Shown here in pieces: positions 24,801 through 33,789 of a DNA stretch of 64,000 nt. Source of the stretch: Terriglobales bacterium. Its GTDB lineage: Bacteria > Acidobacteriota > Terriglobia > Terriglobales > Acidobacteriaceae. The translations under genes were made by a program, and so were the position numbers. The number at the start of each line of letters is the position of its first letter. The stretch's first letter is position 1. The DNA is taken from NCBI GenBank assembly GCA_025936825.1, contig JAICSO010000011.1, positions 101,462-165,461 of the forward strand, written 5' to 3'. Below the pieces are notes generated by a model that was not told where the DNA came from, ran no database searches, and saw nothing but the letters and a program-made list of their open reading frames with translations.

Positions 24801-25991
24801 ATGATGCGGAGAGTCGTAGTTGGCCTGCTTTTGTTATGTGCGTCTTCGATGTTCGCGCAAGAGCAGGAATTATCCAATATCCAGATCCATGGATTTGCTG
24901 CTCAGGGCCTGCTCTATAGTTCGGCCAACAACTATCTTTCGACGAGTTCGAGTTCTGGAAGCCTCGCGTGGACAGATGGCGCGGTGAGTTTCAGCGATCA
25001 GGTTTCCGACAAGCTGCGAGTCGGCCTGCAGATGCGCGTGTCTCAACTTGGTGAATTTGGCGGTTCCAATCTTCAGGTCGACTGGGCCTCGGGTGACTAT
25101 CGCGCCAACGACAAGCTCAGATTTTCCGTCGGAAAAGTGAAGACCGTTGTCGGGCTGTTCAACGACACGCAGGATGTGGACGCAGCGCATCTTTGGGCGC
25201 TCCTCCCCCAGGACGTGTATCCCATCGACAACAAGAGCTTCGACCTGGCGCACTACGGAGCGGACTTCTACGGTGAGATCGCGTCTGGGAATCACGCCGG
25301 AACTCTCTCCTATCGCGCTTATGCCGGATACCGCACTCTGGATTTGGGCAGCGGTTATGTGAAAGAGATCAATCTCACTTTGCCGTCGCTGCAACAAGCG
25401 TTCGGACTTCCTGACGCTCAGATCACGTCTTCACCAAGCGGCAAAGTCTTCGGAGGCGACCTGCGCTGGCAGAGTCCGTTGAAGGGACTCCTGATCGGCG
25501 CCAGCGCTTCTGCTGAAGATATGCAAGGGAGCGCCGGAGCCATCTCTTTTCGTGCCGCTCGCAACGTTGTCACCCAGGAATATGCAAAGTTTGAGAAGGG
25601 GAAATTCTTTACCGCTTTCGAGATCAAGAGAATGCCAGTCGGCTTTTCTCTGACTGCGAATACCGCGGGAGGCCTATTCACGGTTCCGAATCCTGTGGAC
25701 TGGCGCAGTTGGTATGTCATGACAAGCTATCGCGCGACGGAGAAGTTTCAGTTTGGAACTTATTACAGCCACCTGGTCGACGCCGGCGGCGGACAAAATA
25801 CTTCGCTGAGCGGGAATCACTCCAAGGACTGGACCATCTCCGGCCGCTACAACTTTAATCCTCATTTCTACGCCAAGCTGGAAGAACACTTTGTTCATGG
25901 CACCGACACCGGGTTTTACTCCGATTCAAACCCGAATGGAAAAAAGCCGCGCACCAACATTCTGGCAGCCAGGATTGGAGTCGCTTTCTAA
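24801..25991 (+). CDS. Outer-membrane beta-barrel (porin-like) protein
   Basis: From ATG 24801, preceded by an AGGGGAG-type ribosome site, the protein is 396 residues with a signal peptide (RRVVVGLLLLCASSMFAQ). Beyond about residue 30 it shows alternating amphipathic strands (IQIHGFAAQGLLYSS, KLRVGLQMRV, GRYNFNPHFYAKLEEHF) and ends in a terminal phenylalanine (RIGVAF), the hallmark of outer-membrane barrels. It lies between cheA and a small periplasmic binding protein gene, all in one orientation, so it probably delivers or admits the ligand sensed by the operon. Substrate unknown. Confidence 0.8.
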   Translation: MMRRVVVGLLLLCASSMFAQEQELSNIQIHGFAAQGLLYSSANNYLSTSSSSGSLAWTDGAVSFSDQVSDKLRVGLQMRVSQLGEFGGSNLQVDWASGDYRANDKLRFSVGKVKTVVGLFNDTQDVDAAHLWALLPQDVYPIDNKSFDLAHYGADFYGEIASGNHAGTLSYRAYAGYRTLDLGSGYVKEINLTLPSLQQAFGLPDAQITSSPSGKVFGGDLRWQSPLKGLLIGASASAEDMQGSAGAISFRAARNVVTQEYAKFEKGKFFTAFEIKRMPVGFSLTANTAGGLFTVPNPVDWRSWYVMTSYRATEKFQFGTYYSHLVDAGGGQNTSLSGNHSKDWTISGRYNFNPHFYAKLEEHFVHGTDTGFYSDSNPNGKKPRTNILAARIGVAF

Positions 25992-26021
25992 GCGAGCCTC
26001 ATAAGACAAGAGGAAATCATC

Positions 26022-26456
26022 ATGAAGCCATTACACGTTTGCGCCGCCGTCATGTTCCTGAGCCTTGCATCAGCCACCGTTGGGGGACAAGACAAGACCT
26101 ACAAGATCATCGTGAACCCATCGAACCCGATGGTTTCGATCACCCGGGAAAATGTCTCGCGCATTTTTCTGAAGAAGACGACCAAGTTCCCGAATGGACT
26201 GAATGCCTCGCCCGTCGACCTGCCTGCGAATTCCGGGACACGCGAGAGCTTCTCAAAAGATGTCCTCGGCAAGACGGCCGCATCCGTCGAGGCTTATTGG
26301 CAGCAACTGATCTTCTCGGGCCGCGATGTTCCGCCTCCCCAAAAGAAAGAAGGTGGCGTTCTCGATTTTGTTCGCTCCAACGATAACGGCATTGGTTATG
26401 TGTCGGCCAGCACCGACACAACCGGCGTGAAGGTGGTCACAGTCACGCAATTCTGA
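26022..26456 (+). CDS. Small periplasmic substrate-binding-like protein (PstS-like fold)
   Basis: The 144-residue protein has a signal peptide (about 1-24, CAAVMFLSLASATVGGQ). Its core resembles the short phosphate-binding-like proteins: YKIIVNPSNPMVSITRENVS, IFLKKTTKFPNG, VEAYWQQLIFSG and NDNGIGYVSAS. These single-lobed proteins often accompany porin and receptor genes and are not part of an ABC transporter here (no permease or ATPase nearby). It is 30 bp after the barrel gene and 72 bp before the receptor gene. Ligand identity is not established; phosphate or another oxyanion is only a guess. Confidence 0.75.
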   Translation: MKPLHVCAAVMFLSLASATVGGQDKTYKIIVNPSNPMVSITRENVSRIFLKKTTKFPNGLNASPVDLPANSGTRESFSKDVLGKTAASVEAYWQQLIFSGRDVPPPQKKEGGVLDFVRSNDNGIGYVSASTDTTGVKVVTVTQF

Positions 26457-26528
26457 CCTTCGGGCTGCACGCACCACCAGGGTTTAAGGGTGAGCAATCG
26501 CCTAAGCATTGAGAAAGGGAAAGGAACC

Positions 26529-28178
26529 ATGTTCAACAAATCATCGATTGCAAAACGGCTCGCCATCGGATTCGGCGTTGTGCTGTTCTTGCTGCTTGTC
26601 GTAGCAGCTGCGGGATATTGGGGGATGCAGTCCGTCACTCAGGAAACCACAACCATTCTTCATAGAGATTACACAATCTCTCAACTTGCTGATGAAGCCA
26701 AGTTCGCCACTCTGGAACTTCGCCGCTATGAGAAAGACAGCGAACTCAACATGGATGACAAGTCCGTGATGAAGAGTTACCAGGAGAAATGGAAGGAACA
26801 GTTGGCGATCCTGCGGTCCAAGATCAGCGATCTTAAACCGCTGGTCGCGTCGTCAGACAGCAAGGAACTTGTGGCTTCCATGGATCAGGACGTGGATACC
26901 TACGCCCGTGGGATGGAGTTGGTTGTCGCGGGCGTCGATGACGGCAGCATTAAGACGCCGCAACAAGGCAATGCCACCATTACCACCTACAAAGATGAAA
27001 TTCACCGCATGGAAGCGGCGGCTACCGAACTTTCAGACAAGCACGAAAAGGTGATGACGGAAAAGGAACAGGTCATCAACGGCTTTTCGCGGCAGACGGC
27101 GTTCGTAATGCTTGCGGTGGTTCTAGTCACCTTCATCGTTGCCAGTCTGGTCACGTTCTATGTCTCGCGGGGTATCACCCGGCCCGTGACGTACATGGCC
27201 GGTCACCTGGCAGAGATGGCGCAGGGCAGCGGGGATCTGACCAAGCGAATCGAGGTCCTGTCGCAAGATGAAATTGGCGACATGGCGAACTCGTTCAACC
27301 AGTTCATCAAGAAGTTGGAAGAAATCATCACCGAAGTGCGGACCAGCAGCGATGGAATTGCCAGCGCAGCATCGCAGGTCGCATCTTCAGCTTCGTCACT
27401 TTCCCAAGGCACCAGTGAACAAGCTGCTTCCATCGAGGAGACCACTTCCAGCCTGGAGCAGATGAGCGCTTCCATCGCCCAAAACGCCGAGAACAGTCGT
27501 CAGATGGAACAGATGGCCGTGAAGGGTGCGAAGGACAGCGAAGATTCGGGCAATGCGGTCCGCGAGAGCGTCGCGGCAATGAAGCAGATTGCCGAAAAGA
27601 TCTCGATCATCGAAGAGATCGCTTATCAGACGAACCTCCTCGCCTTGAACGCTGCTATCGAAGCCGCCCGAGCCGGAGAGCACGGCCGCGGTTTCGCGGT
27701 GGTTGCAACTGAAGTCCGCAAGCTCGCTGAGCGCAGCCAGACCGCAGCACAGGAAATTGGCGGACTGGCGACCAACAGTGTGGGAGTGGCGGAACGCAGC
27801 GGCGCGCTGCTGCAGGAATTGGTTCCGGCCATCAAGAAGACCGCCGAATTGGTGCAGGAGGTTACTTCCTCCTCGCGCGAACAGTCCAGCGGCGTCGCGC
27901 AGATCAACAAAGCCATGACTTCCGTCGACACGGTAACTCAGCGGAATGCATCGTCCGCAGAGGAATTGTCCAGCACTGCCGAAGAATTGGCCGCGCAATC
28001 GGAAGCTTTGCAGCAGTTGATGGGCTTCTTCCGTGTCGCCGGCGAGAGAACGACAGCATCTCGCAAAACCGCAGAGCACAAGCCAGTTCATCATCAGCAA
28101 CAGCACTTGACGCCCGCTGTATTGCCGCACGTCAAGCCGAACGGCTCGGCTGTCGAACACAACTTCACGCGATTCTGA
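26529..28178 (+). CDS. Methyl-accepting chemotaxis protein
   Basis: From ATG 26529 the protein is 549 residues. TM1 lies at about 11-30 and TM2 at about 190-212, enclosing a helical-bundle periplasmic domain of about 160 residues (4HB type). HAMP (about 213-265) and a signalling domain with the conserved hairpin ([18 protein letters not shown], then [18 protein letters not shown]) follow. The C-terminus is a His/Gln-rich linker ending EHNFTRF, reminiscent of the NWETF-type CheR/CheB tether. It is the only receptor in the operon and likely reads the state of the neighbouring binding protein. Confidence 0.93.
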   Translation: MFNKSSIAKRLAIGFGVVLFLLLVVAAAGYWGMQSVTQETTTILHRDYTISQLADEAKFATLELRRYEKDSELNMDDKSVMKSYQEKWKEQLAILRSKISDLKPLVASSDSKELVASMDQDVDTYARGMELVVAGVDDGSIKTPQQGNATITTYKDEIHRMEAAATELSDKHEKVMTEKEQVINGFSRQTAFVMLAVVLVTFIVASLVTFYVSRGITRPVTYMAGHLAEMAQGSGDLTKRIEVLSQDEIGDMANSFNQFIKKLEEIITEVRTSSDGIASAASQVASSASSLSQGTSEQAASIEETTSSLEQMSASIAQNAENSRQMEQMAVKGAKDSEDSGNAVRESVAAMKQIAEKISIIEEIAYQTNLLALNAAIEAARAGEHGRGFAVVATEVRKLAERSQTAAQEIGGLATNSVGVAERSGALLQELVPAIKKTAELVQEVTSSSREQSSGVAQINKAMTSVDTVTQRNASSAEELSSTAEELAAQSEALQQLMGFFRVAGERTTASRKTAEHKPVHHQQQHLTPAVLPHVKPNGSAVEHNFTRF

Positions 28179-28191
28179 AAGGCAAACTTCA

Positions 28192-28776
28192 ATGCAAATC
28201 ACAAGAGATGAAGAGAACCGCGTGAAAGAGCAGGACGTGCAGCAATACCTCACGTTCATGATTGCCGGCGAAGAGTACGCAATCAGCCTGCTCAGGGTGA
28301 AAGAAATCATCGAGTACGACACCGTCACTCCGGTGCCCAAAACTCCGGAGTGGGTGCGCGGTGTTATCAACCTCCGTGGCAGTGTCGTGCCCGTGATTGA
28401 CCTGGCGGTGAAGTTTCGCCTTCCCGCCAGCGTCGCCGGCCGCCTTACATGCATTGTCATCACCGAAGTGGAATGCGGCGGAGAAGCGACCATTATGGGT
28501 GTTATGGCGGACTCGGTACGTCAGGTCATCGATCTCAAGCCCGAGAATGTCGAACACCCGCCAACTTTTGGCACGCGCGTCAAGGTGGACTACTTAAACG
28601 GGATGGCGCGCTCGGGCAAGAAATTTTGCCTGATCCTGAACACGGAAAAAGTTCTGTCCACCGACGAATTGCTGGAATTGTCGGAAGCCGTCGACCAGCC
28701 AGCGGATCCTCAACTCTCGCCTGAACCCCTGGTGGCTGCCTCGCAAGAGGCTGCCACCGAGGCGAACCCGGAGTAG
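28192..28776 (+). CDS. cheW: Chemotaxis coupling protein CheW
   Basis: The 194-residue protein is a CheW domain (about 15-155; YLTFMIAGEEYAISLLRVKE, GVINLRGSVVPVIDL, IMGVMADSVRQVI) with an acidic, proline-rich C-terminal tail. It couples the receptor to CheA. It starts 13 bp after the MCP gene and ends 7 bp before cheR. Confidence 0.95.
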   Translation: MQITRDEENRVKEQDVQQYLTFMIAGEEYAISLLRVKEIIEYDTVTPVPKTPEWVRGVINLRGSVVPVIDLAVKFRLPASVAGRLTCIVITEVECGGEATIMGVMADSVRQVIDLKPENVEHPPTFGTRVKVDYLNGMARSGKKFCLILNTEKVLSTDELLELSEAVDQPADPQLSPEPLVAASQEAATEANPE

Positions 28777-28783
28777 TCGAGCA

Positions 28784-29689
28784 ATGTCAAGGAGCGACAG
28801 CCGTCCCCGCATGCCCGGAAATTGTGGCATTTCCGAGGCAATCGAGGAGTTGTCGCTCGCTCCGGTGCTCTTTTCCCGGTTTCAGAAGCTCATCTACAAC
28901 GAGTGCGGCATCTGGCTGGGTCCGCAAAAGCAAGCCCTCCTGACCAGTCGCCTGGCGCGGCGATTGCGCACCCTGGGATTGAGCACGATGAGCGAGTACT
29001 TCCGCCTCGTTACTCAACCCGATCAGCAGCATGAAAGGTCCGTGATGCTCGACTGCATCACCACCAACGAGACCCATTTCTTTCGTGAGCCACGTCATTT
29101 TGATTACCTCGCACAAGAAGTCATTCCCAAGTGGAAGCGAGAAGCCGAAGCGGGGAAACGACTTCGCCATCTCAGTGTCTGGTGTGCCGGCTGTTCGTCC
29201 GGCGAGGAACCGTACTCGCTGGCTATGCTCTTCTTGAAACACCTTTCAGCGGAAGCTGGTTGGTTCCCTCAAATCCTGGCGTCCGATATCTCAACCCGCG
29301 TGCTTGAGAAGGCTCGCGAGGCGACGTTTCCCATCGAAAAAGCACAAGAGATTCCCAAAGAGTACCTGCGCAGCTACATGTTGAAGGGCACAAAAGAATC
29401 GACGGGAACCATGAGGGTGGTTCCTGAGTTGCAGAAAATTGTGCGCTTCGCGCGCATCAATCTTTTTGCCGATTCTTACCCAGTGCAGGGCACCTTCGAT
29501 CTTATCTTCTGCCGCAACGTTCTTATCTACTTCGACGATCGTTCGAAGGAGAAAGTCCTCGCGGGGCTGGTGCGCCACCTCTCGCCTACTGGCCTGCTTT
29601 TCGTCGGACATTCCGAGCATTTGAACGGGGCGCGTGAACTGAGATTAGTGGCGCCCACTGTGTACGCATTGAAAAGCGCCGCTGCTTGA
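28784..29689 (+). CDS. cheR: Chemoreceptor methyltransferase CheR
   Basis: The 301-residue protein has the CheR N-terminal helical domain (about 25-85) and a SAM-binding domain with TTNETHFFREP, VWCAGCSSGEEPYSLAM, ILASDISTRVLEKAREA and FDLIFCRNVLIYFD. It methylates receptor glutamates with SAM. The first ~25 residues (RSDSRPRMPGNCG) are an unconserved extension; an internal start is possible. Confidence 0.95.
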   Translation: MSRSDSRPRMPGNCGISEAIEELSLAPVLFSRFQKLIYNECGIWLGPQKQALLTSRLARRLRTLGLSTMSEYFRLVTQPDQQHERSVMLDCITTNETHFFREPRHFDYLAQEVIPKWKREAEAGKRLRHLSVWCAGCSSGEEPYSLAMLFLKHLSAEAGWFPQILASDISTRVLEKAREATFPIEKAQEIPKEYLRSYMLKGTKESTGTMRVVPELQKIVRFARINLFADSYPVQGTFDLIFCRNVLIYFDDRSKEKVLAGLVRHLSPTGLLFVGHSEHLNGARELRLVAPTVYALKSAAA

Positions 29690-29749
29690 ACTGGAGAAAA
29701 ACGCACCGTCAGCAAGCTAGAAAGCCAATTTAACGAACCTGGGGATATC

Positions 29750-30853
29750 TTGAACAATCTGTCGCGTAAACCACTTGAACCTGGAGAAAAACTCAGAGTC
29801 CTTGTAGTGGACGATTCCGCGGTCGTCCGCGAAGTGATGCAAGCCGTGCTGGGCGCCGATCGCAATATTAAAGTGATCGTCGCGGCCGATCCGCTGATTG
29901 CCTTCGCCAAAATTGAGCGCGAGCAGCCTCACGTCGTGGTCACCGACCTCGAGATGCCGCGCATGGACGGCCTCACATTCATTCGCACGATCATGGCGCA
30001 CCAACCGTTGCCCATCGTCGTATGCTCGGGCTTCGCGGAGAAGCGAATGGACCTGGCCATTTCAGCTCTGCGCCTCGGCGCTGTCGAAGTAATCACCAAG
30101 CCCAAGTTAGGCGTTCGCGACTTTCTGCACGAATCCGCGGTCATGCTTCTCGACGCCGTTTGGAGTGCCGCCAGCGCACGCGTCATTCCTCGCGGTGATT
30201 TATCGGTTGCGCCAAGGAACACTGCCGATGTAGTTCTGCCTCTGGGACCTCCTCCGCGTTCCGCGAACGGAGGCGAGAAGTTCATCGCCGTTGGTGCTTC
30301 CACCGGAGGAACAGAAGCCATCCGCGAGTTCCTGCAAGCGATGCCTCGCAATTGCCCCGGCATCGTGATCGTGCAACATATGCCTGAGATGTTTACCCGA
30401 GCTTTTGCCGAGCGTCTTAACAAGGATTGCGCGGTCGAGGTAAAGGAAGCTGCAGATGGAGATCGGATCGAATCCGGGCGCGTTCTTATTGCTCCCGGAA
30501 ATTACCACCTTTTAGTTCAGCGGAGCGGGGTATCCTACATGGCGCATGTTACGGACGGACCTCTCGTCTCCCGCCATCGCCCGAGCGTCGACGTATTATT
30601 TCGTTCTGTCGCAAAGTCCGCTGGAAACAATTCTGTCGGAGTGCTGATGACCGGCATGGGAGATGACGGCGCCCAAGGCCTGTTGGAGATGCGCAACGCC
30701 GGCGCCCACACGATCGCGCAAGACGAAGCCACCTGCGTCGTATTTGGGATGCCTAAGGAAGCAATCTCCCGCGGGGCCGCAAAAGAGATATTACCGCTGC
30801 GACTGATCGCGGCCGCCGCCATGGGGGCTGCAAATCTTAGCAAATCGAGATGA
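29750..30853 (+). CDS. cheB: Protein-glutamate methylesterase CheB
   Basis: The 367-residue protein starts at TTG 29750, preceded by GGGGATAT. The receiver domain (about 15-135) has phosphoacceptor D66 (VVVTDLEMP). The methylesterase domain carries the catalytic triad S184 (VGASTGG), H210 (VQHMPEMFT) and D306 (TGMGDDGAQG). It reverses CheR methylation and, in most systems, deamidates. It is the last gene of the operon, 60 bp after cheR, followed by a strong hairpin at 30988. Confidence 0.95.
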   Translation: MNNLSRKPLEPGEKLRVLVVDDSAVVREVMQAVLGADRNIKVIVAADPLIAFAKIEREQPHVVVTDLEMPRMDGLTFIRTIMAHQPLPIVVCSGFAEKRMDLAISALRLGAVEVITKPKLGVRDFLHESAVMLLDAVWSAASARVIPRGDLSVAPRNTADVVLPLGPPPRSANGGEKFIAVGASTGGTEAIREFLQAMPRNCPGIVIVQHMPEMFTRAFAERLNKDCAVEVKEAADGDRIESGRVLIAPGNYHLLVQRSGVSYMAHVTDGPLVSRHRPSVDVLFRSVAKSAGNNSVGVLMTGMGDDGAQGLLEMRNAGAHTIAQDEATCVVFGMPKEAISRGAAKEILPLRLIAAAAMGAANLSKSR

Positions 30854-30987
30854 GCGCCTAAGCATAGTTTTTACAGCCGGCATCTCCGCCTGCACGGTGC
30901 AAGCCGACGTGCGAAGCGGAAAGCCGATTGGCCGATTGTGCAACGAGACCTCAGAAGAGAAATGAATCAACAGGTCTCGATTCAATA

Positions 30988-31019
30988 AATAAGGGGAACT
31001 GTGGCTAGTTCCCCTTATT
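30988..31019. terminator. Perfect 13-bp hairpin after the chemosensory operon
   Basis: AATAAGGGGAACT (30988-31000) and AGTTCCCCTTATT (31007-31019) pair perfectly around a 6-nt loop. The AT-rich base gives a short U tail on either strand, so it can act in both directions: for the che operon from the left and for the truncated tRNA side from the right. Confidence 0.65.
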
Positions 31020-31076
31020 GGACAGTTTTGGACAGCCGCTACAAATGCCGAGTTGCCCGTAACCCTATGAGTTCTT

Positions 31077-31121
31077 TGGTTGCGGGGGGTGGATTTGAAC
31101 CACCGACCTTTGGGTTATGAG
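31077..31121 (-). other. 3' half of an initiator tRNA-Met gene (integration attachment site)
   Basis: On the minus strand this 45-nt segment reads from the CAT anticodon (31117-31119 on the plus strand as ATG) through the variable loop, T arm (GGTTCAAATCC), acceptor 3' strand and encoded CCA (31077-31079). The sequence 5' of the anticodon does not form the D arm or the other half of the anticodon stem, so it is not a complete gene. A 3' tRNA half is the usual target duplicate left by tyrosine-recombinase islands. By orientation the island would extend to the right of this site. Confidence 0.8.
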
Positions 31122-31980
31122 TGTGACTGGAACTTGTAAGAAATTGAAACTACGGACACGAGTGGCGCTGTAAAACACGCAAAAGCATCCTTGGAAACGC
31201 TTATTGGGGGTTTAAAGGGGTCGATTAGACCGTCGGCAACCAACCCCGAAGGTATCAGATCGGACGCGCTTTTTCGAGCCGGACCATGCGCTTGTACGCG
31301 AGATCCATTGCAGTCCTTGACGGCGTGCATATTTCTCTTGCGCGTCTAACACCGCGGTTGCAATGCCGTGCCCACGGACATGCAACTACTTGCTTTTACA
31401 ACTATCCCCCGGAACTCTGGTAGTACCTCAGTTTGAAAGCGGTGCCAAACAACCGAAGGGCAGCGAAGACAGCTGCGCTCAGGGTTGAAGTCCAAAAAAG
31501 GATGGTTAAGGTCGCCCACTAGAGCCGACTCGGCGTAATGATTTCAAAGAAAAGAACTACAGCAAACTGACGCGTATTTCGAGCAAGAAATGCAACAAGG
31601 CGTGTTTACCATCGTTCAACGTTAATTTGGATTGGAGGAACCTGACGATGCGGCGTAAACTGAAGCGTTGGAGCCGCCCACAAGAAAGCTCCCCAAAAGG
31701 AGCAGGAGCGGCTCCCGCTTCCCCACCCAACGAATCACGCCACGGTGACTTTTACCGTTGAAGTCTTGGCGTTGAGCTCGGCGATCTGCCACCTGCTTGC
31801 AAAAATCTAACTCCCTTTGTACCACTGTTTGTTGTGGTCGCTGATCGCGTTCGGCAGTCCATCTTAGGCCCGAAGAAGCACCCGCCTGAGCAGACTCCGA
31901 GACCCGATGGTACTGAGTTTTTGCTCCTGTGCCGGCTTGCTTCAATCCAACTCTCGCCTATTGAGAAGCAAGCTACCGTC

Positions 31981-32247
31981 TCAATCTCTCTGCCGCAGCT
32001 TTTGTTCAAGCTCCCGAATCTTGAATTGCAGATGCAGCGCTATACGCGTAACGTGAGCATAATCATGCGGCACCCGTTGAAGATTCTCGATAGCCCGCAA
32101 ATTTGCTCGAAATGTATTGAGCAAAGCCAAATCCCTTTCGAATTGCGCATCGTTTCTCATGGCGCCCAGCGTACGTAGAACCAAGGGGAGTATACGATCC
32201 GGTACATTATGTACTTTTCCCGTCGAGCCACGAATGGTCACCAGCAC
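31981..32247 (-). CDS. Possible small helical protein
   Basis: The 88-residue frame has a protein-like composition: a basic/hydrophobic N-terminal half and a C-terminal amphipathic helix with heptad-like spacing (FKIRELEQKLRQR). I recognise no family. No strong ribosome binding site is visible upstream of 32247, and the surrounding DNA is degenerate, so it may be a remnant. Confidence 0.3.
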   Translation of the reverse strand: MLVTIRGSTGKVHNVPDRILPLVLRTLGAMRNDAQFERDLALLNTFRANLRAIENLQRVPHDYAHVTRIALHLQFKIRELEQKLRQRD

Positions 32248-32529
32248 GTCCCAAGTTCACACAACCCATTGACACCACACAGATTAAGAGGACACGATTT
32301 GGGTGAGCACAGCTAAGCGATGTCCGTCATCGATGCCAGTTCGCAAAGGGCTCCGGCCACGAAACAGACTATTACGCCCTCCAGCGGTGGAGAAAAGACG
32401 AGTCCCGCGTGGTTGAACCCGTCACTGGTGTGAGCCGTCATCAGCTCTTCGACTCCATGCGCTTGTACGCGAGATCCTGGAGGTTGTGGAGATTGAGCGA
32501 AAGCACCGGGAATCCTTGCCATCGAAGAA

Positions 32530-32735
32530 CCGTTTCGGTCGCGCAACGGTGGGCAAAGGACGGCATGCCTGCGACGGCAAGGGCACTTCGTGACTGCGAG
32601 TCCGAGGAGTTGAATAAGTGGTTAGGCACGGAGGTTGGCGGCGAGCCCGTGCAAGTTGCTACCGCAGATGATCCTCCAAAGAACTCAAACGTGGGCTCGC
32701 GTTCCTTCGTCAGCGAAAAAAACGCTAATTCTTAA
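32530..32735 (+). pseudogene. Frameshifted helix-turn-helix DNA-binding fragment
   Basis: One frame gives VAQRWAKDGMP, then a second frame gives RRQGHFVTASP (bases about 32570-32602), and the first frame resumes with EELNKWLGTEVGGEPVQVAT. Joined, these read as one continuous excisionase/MerR-like DNA-binding domain of the kind W-x-K-x-G-M-P-x-R-R-x-G. Two compensating indels within 45 bases explain the break. The N-terminal part is not recognisable. Confidence 0.5.
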
Positions 32736-32754
32736 TCCCTACCATGGTTGCCAC

Positions 32755-33351
32755 TTATCGCGGTCCTGTTTCAGATACCACCGGTCCATCCTTTTTGCGA
32801 GCCTGAAAGCGAAAAGCATAGGGATTCAGGTCCACGCTCACAGCATCGAAACCAGCCGCCTCCAATCGAGAGGCAAAGGTATCCGGCGAAACTGGGACAC
32901 AGGTGTCCCACCAGTGCAGCCAACGGAATGATTTGCGGTCGAGGCTGTCGGTACCAGCGAAAGAGCCGCCGGGGCGCAACACGCGGGCAACCTGTCGCAG
33001 CAGAGCATCTTGCAGCGACTGCGACGGAACATGATGAAGCATGGTGAAACATACCGCGCTATCGAAGCTCTCATCTGGGAGTGTCATCTGGGTCGCATCC
33101 TGACAGATCACTTTCACATTCCGCCGTTGCATTTTGTGGCGCAGCGTCTCGGCGAGCTTCGGATCGATTTCAACACATGTGAGTTCTTTTGCCCGAGTGT
33201 AGAGTATGTCCGTAGTGGCGCCGTATCCCGGCCCTACCTCCAAAACGTTAGAGCCAAGCTCAATTCCATCCAATACCCACGGAACGATAAATTTCTCAAC
33301 CGTTCCTTTCCACGTCGAGGATGCACAAAACCAACGATGCAGAAGATTCAT
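32755..33351 (-). CDS. SAM-dependent class I methyltransferase
   Basis: From ATG 33349-33351, with a GGTGGAG ribosome site, the protein is 198 residues. SAM motif I is NVLEVGPGYGATTD (about 33-46). VEIDPKLAETL, ICQDATQMTLPDESFDSAVC and ARVLRPGGSFAGTDS follow. The substrate is unknown. The start overlaps the stop of the VOC gene by four bases, so the two are one operon, divergent from the AraC-type regulator at 33790. Confidence 0.85.
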   Translation of the reverse strand: MNLLHRWFCASSTWKGTVEKFIVPWVLDGIELGSNVLEVGPGYGATTDILYTRAKELTCVEIDPKLAETLRHKMQRRNVKVICQDATQMTLPDESFDSAVCFTMLHHVPSQSLQDALLRQVARVLRPGGSFAGTDSLDRKSFRWLHWWDTCVPVSPDTFASRLEAAGFDAVSVDLNPYAFRFQARKKDGPVVSETGPR

Positions 33352-33752
33352 AGCTCCACCTCCGGATGTTCCGAGACGCTGAGAAGATTGCCGTCCGGGT
33401 CTTTGAACCAGGCAACTTTCGATCCCGTGGGCGTCGTCCAGACGCCGAGGTGATCTTGTGCCATACCTGGATATCGTTCGAACGTGACGCCCGCTGCTGA
33501 TAGCTCGGCAACCGTCGGCGCGATATCTTGCACGCGCCAACCCAGGGCCGTGCCGAACCTGGGAGGAAGCTCCTTCGCCATCACCAGGCGCAGCATGATT
33601 CCATTTGCGTTGAACACGAGGGCGAATGGAGGCTCTTCGCTTATGAGCTGCAAACCTAAGGTCTCGCCATAAAACTGCCTAGCGCGAGGCACGTCCACAA
33701 TTGGAAGAAATCCAACGATGTCGAACTTCGTGAGTTTCGTTTGCTGTGTCAT
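33348..33752 (-). CDS. VOC (glyoxalase/bleomycin resistance) family protein
   Basis: From ATG 33752 the 134-residue protein is a single VOC domain: VGFLPIVDVPRARQFYGETL at the start, GLQLISEEPPFALVF, and FKDPDGNLLSVSEH at the end. VOC proteins are metal-dependent enzymes or binding proteins; which one this is cannot be told. It forms a two-gene operon with the methyltransferase and faces the AraC-type regulator across only 37 bp. Confidence 0.85.
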   Translation of the reverse strand: MTQQTKLTKFDIVGFLPIVDVPRARQFYGETLGLQLISEEPPFALVFNANGIMLRLVMAKELPPRFGTALGWRVQDIAPTVAELSAAGVTFERYPGMAQDHLGVWTTPTGSKVAWFKDPDGNLLSVSEHPEVEL

Positions 33753-33789
33753 GCCGCCATGATCGGTCAGGTTCCGGAGTGGCGCAAGC

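Larger units (their letters stand above)
31122..32754. other. Gene-poor, decayed island segment
   Basis: Apart from one small possible gene (31981-32247) and one frameshifted DNA-binding fragment (about 32530-32735), no frame looks protein-like. A 22-bp direct repeat CATGCGCTTGTACGCGAGATCC occurs at 31284-31305 and 32455-32476; on the minus strand both copies read LAYKRM near a stop codon, suggesting remnants of two related gene ends. The segment follows the tRNA attachment site and looks like eroded horizontally acquired DNA. Confidence 0.5.

Noticed and set aside
31077..31121. Complete tRNA-Met gene
   Set aside because: Only the 3' half is present; no D arm or 5' acceptor strand can be formed from the adjoining sequence.
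31622..31945. 107-codon minus-strand frame as a gene
   Set aside because: Composition is rich in Q, G, S and R, there is no domain or ribosome site, and it lies in decayed DNA.
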